A stretch of 64,000 nucleotides of DNA from positions 1 through 64,000 of the forward strand of contig CAMDED010000007.1 of the NCBI GenBank assembly GCA_945893365.1. The letters are read 5' to 3'. The notes beneath the pieces are model-generated. The model saw only the letters and a program-made list of their open reading frames with translations. It was not told the origin of the DNA and made no database searches. The stretch comes from Candidatus Sulfopaludibacter sp. SbA3 (GTDB lineage Bacteria > Acidobacteriota > Terriglobia > Bryobacterales > Bryobacteraceae). Both the position numbers and the translations under genes were made by a program. The number at the start of each line of letters is the position of its first letter. The first letter of the stretch is position 1. This document shows positions 59,116 to 64,000 of this stretch, piece after piece.

Positions 59116-59934
59116 CCCGAAGAACCCGGAACCACTGCTCGCCCTGTTCGAGCGGAACGCGGAAGTCGTCGTCGGGATGGAGCACGAGCGTAGGCGTTTC
59201 ACATTCTTCGCATGCTTGAGCGGCGACGTATTCCAGTAATTGTCGATCGCCTGAAAAAAGATCGCCGTCGAAATCCTTGCTGTGCCCGTAGGGCGAAGAC
59301 AATCCAATTCGTCATAAAGCCGCCATAGCTTCCGCCGGTCACACCGAGACGGCTTTGGTCGATCCAAGCGTGCTTCTTCGTCACCACGTCCACGCCGCTC
59401 ATGATGTCCGTATAGGCCTTCCCGCCCAGTTGTTCACCACGCCGCGCGCAAACTTCTCGCCGTATCCGGTCGAGCCGCGCGGATTTGTGAAGAACACCGG
59501 CAGGCAAGGCGCGTGCCGTCGGGCGACCAGACGAAGCTCGTCACTCCGTTCTTCAGAATTCGTCCGTTTGCTCGTTTCGCCGCCGTTCATGGGGAGCAGG
59601 TACACCCGATTCAGGGAACCCGCGCCGCGCGCGGAGCGAAATGCGCGACTGCGTCCATCGGGACTCCAGCTGGGATCGCGGGTGGCCTGCGCGCTCGTCG
59701 TGAATTCCCAAGGCTCGGGGCTGCCATCGGCCGTCGCCATCCGGATGGAGGAGTGACGGCGGTTCCGCTTCTCTTCGATCGCCGTCACTACGTAGGCGGC
59801 GAATTTTCCATCCGGAGAAATGCGCGCATCGGAGACGGTTCTCGAAGCGAAAATAATCCTCAGCCGTCATTGCGCGCGTCTCGGCGTTGCGCGCCCGCGG
59901 TCAACAGGCAGGCAAGCAGTATTCGTTGTATCAT
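59115..59934 (-). pseudogene. Prolyl-oligopeptidase-family (S9) peptidase, frameshifted with internal deletion
   Basis: From the ATG at 59934 the minus strand reads MIQRILLACLLTAGAQRRDA, and frameshifted pieces follow in order: ISPDGKFAAYVVTAIEEKRN, PEPWEFTTSAQATRDPSWSP and SLNRVYLLPMNGGE from the N-terminal propeller. After a jump come FFTNPRGSTGYGEKFARGVV, SGVDVVTKKHAWIDQSRLGV and TGGSYGGFMTNWIV, the catalytic domain with the Ser motif. The end, CETPTLVLHPDDDFRVPLEQ and GEQWFRVL, holds the Asp region. Much of the propeller is lost and at least three shifts occur. Its start overlaps the aminotransferase stop by four bases, so it was the operon's last gene. Confidence 0.8.
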
Positions 59935-61037
59935 GAGCGCATCTCCATCCCAATCCGGCGAAGTCCTTCGCGTAAGACCTCAGGCTGGCCGCCAAGACAG
60001 ATCCGGATGAATCCCTCGAGTCCCAGGTGGCTTCCCGGCACGATCAGCGTACTTCGATTGACGCGAATTCGCTCGCTCAAATCGAAGCTCGGCACACTTT
60101 CGGCATAGCGCACCAAGCCAAGCGCGCCCGCTTCCGGTTCGTGGAGAGTCAGGAAATTCCCCAATCCGGCGGCCCACTCCCGCACAATCGGCAGGTTAAA
60201 CTGCAAGATCGCACGGGTGCGAGCGTAGAGTTTCTCGCGGTTGTCCGGCCGCACGGCAACGCGCGCGATCTCTTCGGAGAGCTGGTTCCGGCCGATCGTC
60301 AAATAGTCGTGCTGTGTCCAGCATTCCGCGATCACATCCGCGGGACCCACGATCCAGCCCACGCGCAAGCCGGGAATTCCGTAAGCCTTCGATAGTCCGC
60401 CGGTCACGATGACGCGATCGCTCATGCCCCAGAAGCTGGGCGTTCGCTCGCGGTGGATCTCAGCGCCGTGGTACACCTCGTCCGCCAGCAGATAGGTCCC
60501 GGTCCGATCGCACCGCTCGACGATGCGCCGCATCGATTCCCGCGAGAGCACGGAGCCTGTCGGGTTGTTCGGATTCGAAATGTAGAGCAGGCGTGTCTTG
60601 GGTGTGACGACGCGCGCGAACTCTTCCCAGTCCGGCTCCCAGCCGCTCTCGCCGCGTAGCCGGAACGTACGGACCGTCGCGCCCAGGCTTCGTGGAACGC
60701 CCCACAATTCTACGAAGTTGGGCGTCTCGAAGGCAACTTCGTTTCCCGGCCGCACGAGACTCAGGGCAACGGTGTAGTTTGCATCCGACGTCCCGTTCGT
60801 CACGTCGATGCGATCCGGGGTCGCGCCGGGATATTGGAGGCACAGCGCTTCCCGCAACGCAATCGTGCCGTTCGACTGGCTGTAGCCGAGCGGCGTATCC
60901 ATCGCTCCTTCCATGTCGAAGCCCAGATCCACAAGCTCACGCAGCGTCACGGGCCGTACGCCGCTCTCGCTCATGTCTATCTCGACCGGGCGTTCCCCTG
61001 CCGACTGCATGCGCTCCGTCTCGAACTTATCGATCAT
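59931..61037 (-). CDS. Class I/II aminotransferase
   Basis: 368 residues without a signal. Fold-type I PLP features: LGYSQSNGTIALREALCLQY, VTNGTSDANYTVALSLVRPG, LLYISNPNNPTGSVLS, YLLADEVYHGAEIHRERTP and the PLP lysine in VTGGLSKAYGIPGLRVGWIV. It probably aminates or deaminates an amino acid in the cytoplasm; the donor is not evident. It lies 36 bases after the M20 peptidase gene, and a decayed S9 peptidase gene followed it, which suggests a peptide/amino-acid operon. Confidence 0.9.
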   Translation of the reverse strand: MIDKFETERMQSAGERPVEIDMSESGVRPVTLRELVDLGFDMEGAMDTPLGYSQSNGTIALREALCLQYPGATPDRIDVTNGTSDANYTVALSLVRPGNEVAFETPNFVELWGVPRSLGATVRTFRLRGESGWEPDWEEFARVVTPKTRLLYISNPNNPTGSVLSRESMRRIVERCDRTGTYLLADEVYHGAEIHRERTPSFWGMSDRVIVTGGLSKAYGIPGLRVGWIVGPADVIAECWTQHDYLTIGRNQLSEEIARVAVRPDNREKLYARTRAILQFNLPIVREWAAGLGNFLTLHEPEAGALGLVRYAESVPSFDLSERIRVNRSTLIVPGSHLGLEGFIRICLGGQPEVLREGLRRIGMEMRS

Positions 61038-61073
61038 CGAATCCTCTCGTCACGGGCAATCCGCATCGGCGTG

Positions 61074-62324
61074 TTAGGGATTCTGTTTTCCGTCGTACAT
61101 CAGCAACGCCAGCAGCGCCTGCTGGACCGCCCTGTACGCTCCCTCCGGATCGAACCATTCGCCGAGCGAGTGATGGTCGCCGCCCCGTCCGCCGCCGCCG
61201 ATCGTCACCGCCGGAATCCCCATGTTGATCGGAACGTTCGAATCCGTGCTGCCGATTTCAAGCTGGGGCTTGAGCCCCATCGCCCGAATCGCTCCCATCA
61301 TCGACTGCACCAGGTTCGAGCTCTCGGGCGTCGCACCGCCGTTACGCACCGCGAGCAACTTCGGCTCCGCTTCGAGCTTCGAGCCGGACTTCGCGCGAAA
61401 ATCGTTCTCTTCCTTAACGCCGCGCTCGACGGCGGCGAGCAGCTTCTGCTCCAGCCGCTCCAGTTCGGAGTCGCTCTCCGAACGCATATCGACTTCCATC
61501 CACGCTTCGTAGGGAATCGAATTCACGGACGTGCCGCCACCGATTCTCCCCACGTTGTAGGTTGTTCTTGGGCTCTCGGGAACTTCGACATCGGCAAAGC
61601 GAGCCGTAATCCGGGCGAGCGCATGCGCGGGATTCGGCCGCCCGAAGTTGCCCCAACTGTGACCCCCGGCGCCTCGAATGACGATCTTGTACCGCTTGCT
61701 CGCCAACGCGCGATTCACGAAACGTTCCGGGCTCGTTCCGTCAATTGAGATGAAGCCCTTGATCTTATCCTTGAAGCGGCCCTTCTGAAGCAGGTATTTG
61801 ATGCCTTGCAGGTCGCCCAGCCCCTCTTCGCAAACGTTCGCAACAAAGAGCAGCGATTCCGTGGTCTCGATGTTCGCGTGGTTCATGGCCTCCACGAGCG
61901 CCAGCAGCGCGGCCAGGCCTCGGGCGTCATCCGCAATTCCCGGCCCCAGGAGCCTCGCCCCTTTCCGCTTCACGGTGACGTCGGTCCCGGCGGGGAAAAC
62001 CGTGTCGAGATGCGCGGCAATGGCCAGCGTGCGCTCGATCCCGCCTCGCCTCCATCCAAGAACGTTGCCGCGCGGATCGATCTCCACGTCCTTCAATCCC
62101 ACGCGTTTGAACTCGCCCACCATGAAGGCCGCCCGCTTCTCTTCGGCGAACGTGGGCGCGGGAATTTGAGAGATCTCAATCTGTTTCTTCAGATGAATTT
62201 CGTGGTTCGCCTCAAGGTACGCGAAGGCTTTCCCGACGGCTGGACGCGACAGGGCATCCTGCGCGAGGGCCGTGCCGGAAAGCGCAAGGGCGCACCGGAG
62301 CGCAAAGCGGAGGGCGAATGTCAT
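61074..62324 (-). CDS. Exported M20-family metallopeptidase
   Basis: 416 residues. A signal peptide MTFALRFALRCALALSGTAL is followed by a complete M20 fold. Metal ligands and catalytic residues are in AIAAHLDTVFPAGTDVTVKR (H, D), GPGIADDARGLAALLAL (D), ANVCEEGLGDLQGI (E E) and GGDHHSLGEWF (H). The dimerisation domain carries AGGHSWGNFGRPNPAHALAR. Closest to the peptidase T-like/M20 exopeptidases that release amino acids from short peptides. Its start overlaps the amidohydrolase stop by four bases. Confidence 0.92.
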   Translation of the reverse strand: MTFALRFALRCALALSGTALAQDALSRPAVGKAFAYLEANHEIHLKKQIEISQIPAPTFAEEKRAAFMVGEFKRVGLKDVEIDPRGNVLGWRRGGIERTLAIAAHLDTVFPAGTDVTVKRKGARLLGPGIADDARGLAALLALVEAMNHANIETTESLLFVANVCEEGLGDLQGIKYLLQKGRFKDKIKGFISIDGTSPERFVNRALASKRYKIVIRGAGGHSWGNFGRPNPAHALARITARFADVEVPESPRTTYNVGRIGGGTSVNSIPYEAWMEVDMRSESDSELERLEQKLLAAVERGVKEENDFRAKSGSKLEAEPKLLAVRNGGATPESSNLVQSMMGAIRAMGLKPQLEIGSTDSNVPINMGIPAVTIGGGGRGGDHHSLGEWFDPEGAYRAVQQALLALLMYDGKQNP

Positions 62325-64000
62325 TTTTTGTACATCACCTTTCCGCCCACGATTGTATACGCGACGCGAGCCGAGAGAATCTCGTCGTCCGGAACCGACA
62401 TGATGTCCTTCGTCAGAACCGTAATGTCGGCCAGCTTGCCCGGCGCAAGCGACCCCTTAATGTCTTCCTCAAACGCGGCGTAGGCGTTGCTGAGCGTGAA
62501 GGACCGCAGAGCCTCCTCGCGCGTCAGACGCTGCGCTGGATAGAAAACCAGTCCGCTCGCGGTTTTCCGCGTAACCGTTGCGTGGAAGGACGCGACCGGA
62601 TCCACGTCTTCGACCGGCGCGTCGGTTCCGTTTCCCACTACCGCGCCCGATGCGAGCAACTTCTTCCAGACGTAGGCCCCTTCTTCCGCGCGCGCGGCTC
62701 CGAGACGCTCGATCACGTACGCCGCATCCGATGTGCAGTGGACGCCTTGCGTGGCGGCGATCACGCCGAGCGCGCCGAAACGCGGGATGTCCGCCGCGCT
62801 CAGGTGCTGCGCGTGTTCGATGCGCCAGCGAAGATCTTTCCGGCCCGCGGCCACGCGCTCGAACACGTTCAGAGTCTCCCGGTTCGCGCGGTCGCCGATG
62901 GCGTGAACCGAGAGCTGGAACCCATGCCGCGCCGCGATGCGCGCTACTCTTTCGATGTCTTCCACGCTTTCGGTGTTCAATCCGCTCGAGGAAGGCAGGT
63001 CGGAGTACGGCTCGAGGAGCCACGCGCCGCGCGAGCCGAGCGCGCCGTCCATCTGACGCTTGATCGCGCGGACGGTCAGACGATGCTCTCCCAGATTTAC
63101 CACGCGGTAACTCGCCGCGTTCCGCTCCAGATCCGCAATTGAGGCGCGCAGCATCATCCACAAACGCACGCCCAGAGTTCCTTCGGCCACCCGGCGCTTG
63201 ATCAGGGCGATCGTCTCGGGCGTGGAGCCCGCGTCCTGAAAACTCGTGATTCCCTTCGAGAGGCACTCTTCAACGGCGAGGTCGATTTCCTGTTTCGCTT
63301 CGAGGGCCTTCTCGGCGGACGAACGCCGGGCGAGATCCTCCGCCAGCGCGCGATTGATAAGGGCCTGAGCGCGTTCGTTGAAAAGACCGGTGGGATTTCC
63401 GTTTGCATCCTTTAATACGTCTCCGCCTTCGGGCGAGGGCGTCGATTTCGTAAGTCCGGCGCGCTTCATGGCCTGTTCGTTCGCGAACAAGGCGTGACCG
63501 CTTGCATGGGTGAGCAGAACGGGGTTGTGAGGTGAAGCTTCGCTCAGCGAATCGTGGACCGGAAAACCCTCCACGTTTGGCGACGGGCGGCCGTTCCATT
63601 TCTCCTGATGCCATCCGCGTCCCACGATCCACTCTCCCGGTTTGGCGCGCCGCGCGCTTCGGGCAACCGTGGCGACAATTTCGGACCATCCCTTCGCCTC
63701 GCTCAGATTGAGATTCATCCGCATCCGGCCGATGCCGGTAAAGTGTCCGTGGCCCTCGATGAAGCCGGGGATCGCAAGCTGGCCCGAGAGATCGATCGCT
63801 TTGGTGGACGCCCCGGTGTAACGGTGAATTTCGGAATCGGAACCCACGGCGAGTATCCGGTCACCGGCGATCGCAATCGCCTGCGCTCGCGGTTTTACGG
63901 CATCCATCGTGATGATGTTTCCGCCGCGAAGGACCAGCGACGCCGTCCGTCCCGCCGTCTGCGCGGATGCGGCCTGGGCCGCCAGAAGCAAGGCACAGAG
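62321..64000 (-). CDS. Exported amidohydrolase (YtcJ-like), N-terminus outside window
   Basis: The gene is open to the right edge (559 codons visible); the signal peptide LLLAAQAASAQ begins before the visible part, so the start lies beyond base 64000. The YtcJ-like fold shows LVLRGGNIITMDAVKPRAQA, GFIEGHGHFTGIGR with the HxH metal site, a long middle with QDAGSTPETIALIKRR, SVHAIGDRANRETLNVF, WRIEHAQHLSAADIPRFG, and GNGTDAPVEDVDPVASFHA. YtcJ-like enzymes hydrolyse N-acyl or carbamoyl bonds; here in the periplasm. It heads the operon with the M20 peptidase and the aminotransferase. Confidence 0.88.
   Translation of the reverse strand, partial: LCALLLAAQAASAQTAGRTASLVLRGGNIITMDAVKPRAQAIAIAGDRILAVGSDSEIHRYTGASTKAIDLSGQLAIPGFIEGHGHFTGIGRMRMNLNLSEAKGWSEIVATVARSARRAKPGEWIVGRGWHQEKWNGRPSPNVEGFPVHDSLSEASPHNPVLLTHASGHALFANEQAMKRAGLTKSTPSPEGGDVLKDANGNPTGLFNERAQALINRALAEDLARRSSAEKALEAKQEIDLAVEECLSKGITSFQDAGSTPETIALIKRRVAEGTLGVRLWMMLRASIADLERNAASYRVVNLGEHRLTVRAIKRQMDGALGSRGAWLLEPYSDLPSSSGLNTESVEDIERVARIAARHGFQLSVHAIGDRANRETLNVFERVAAGRKDLRWRIEHAQHLSAADIPRFGALGVIAATQGVHCTSDAAYVIERLGAARAEEGAYVWKKLLASGAVVGNGTDAPVEDVDPVASFHATVTRKTASGLVFYPAQRLTREEALRSFTLSNAYAAFEEDIKGSLAPGKLADITVLTKDIMSVPDDEILSARVAYTIVGGKVMYKK

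Noticed and set aside
1-64000. tRNA and rRNA genes
   Set aside because: I looked for T-arm-like GGTTCGAATCC and rRNA-like conserved strings; the few partial hits, for example near 3188, lie inside protein genes.

Overview
The window is a high-GC bacterial chromosome segment that looks like Acidobacteriota, most likely the Bryobacterales/Solibacter branch. This is inferred from gene content: a very large Oar-like TonB receptor next to a DUF1553/DUF1549 plus DUF1501 pair, a stand-alone MacB-like permease of the acidobacterial 'orphan permease' type, a DUF1592/DUF1588-type cytochrome protein, many exported enzymes with Tat signals, and a DUF1080/Gfo-Idh sugar operon. I saw no tRNA, rRNA or CRISPR array.

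Layout. 1-0.75 kb: tail of an IS110-like transposase beside a decapitated NmrA gene. 0.8-7.6 kb: a DUF3500 protein, then a leftward operon (sugar isomerase, a 45-residue membrane peptide, rph, rdgB, DUF1592 cytochrome protein), and a divergent lipoprotein. 7.5-12.5 kb: a BrkB-type membrane protein and a polysaccharide deacetylase inside a decay zone holding a frameshifted permease, an IS remnant and a gutted esterase. 12.5-17.2 kb: two tiny CxxC proteins, an SMP-30-like lipoprotein, and a probable copper cluster (Cys/His-rich peptide, multicopper oxidase, TolC-like channel). 17.2-25.1 kb: DUF58 protein, TonB receptor, MacB-like permease, HlyD-type adaptor, aquaglyceroporin. 25.6-31.5 kb: small exported protein, a Rieske/cytochrome bc complex whose cytochrome b carries two haem-c domains, two uncharacterised proteins, a DsbA-like protein and an SDR reductase. 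31.5-38.2 kb: gamma-glutamyltransferase, an unknown helical protein, an antitoxin with a headless PIN toxin, an esterase/propeller fusion and a gluconate-type permease. 38.2-40.7 kb: an AT-richer accessory patch with a VapC relic, a PEP-CTERM protein, an IS-end-like sequence and a solitary PD-(D/E)xK nuclease. 40.7-48.4 kb: Oar receptor, DUF1553 and DUF1501 proteins. 48.8-54.6 kb: a Tat-exported aminotransferase translationally coupled to an exported triple-RidA protein, a metallo-beta-lactamase-fold protein, a diguanylate cyclase and a class III aminotransferase. 54.6-58.7 kb: a four-gene sugar operon in which every junction is a 4-base overlap. 58.8-64 kb: two more pseudogenes, then an aminotransferase, an M20 peptidase and an amidohydrolase in one leftward operon that runs off the window.

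Themes. (1) Much of the coding capacity is exported and aimed at polymer, peptide and sugar breakdown with membrane or periplasmic electron transfer. (2) Several genes have a -10-like hexamer exactly 6-7 bases before the start codon and little or no Shine-Dalgarno sequence, which suggests leaderless mRNAs. One such box is tandemly amplified before the HlyD gene. (3) A 28-base REP-like hairpin occurs three times with a compensatory stem change. (4) Gene decay is unusually visible: eight or nine broken genes, several beside IS remnants. The observations I rate most interesting are the exported aminotransferase/triple-RidA pair, the solitary DpnII/MboI-like nuclease in an AT-richer patch, the tandem promoter-like repeat, and the REP family.
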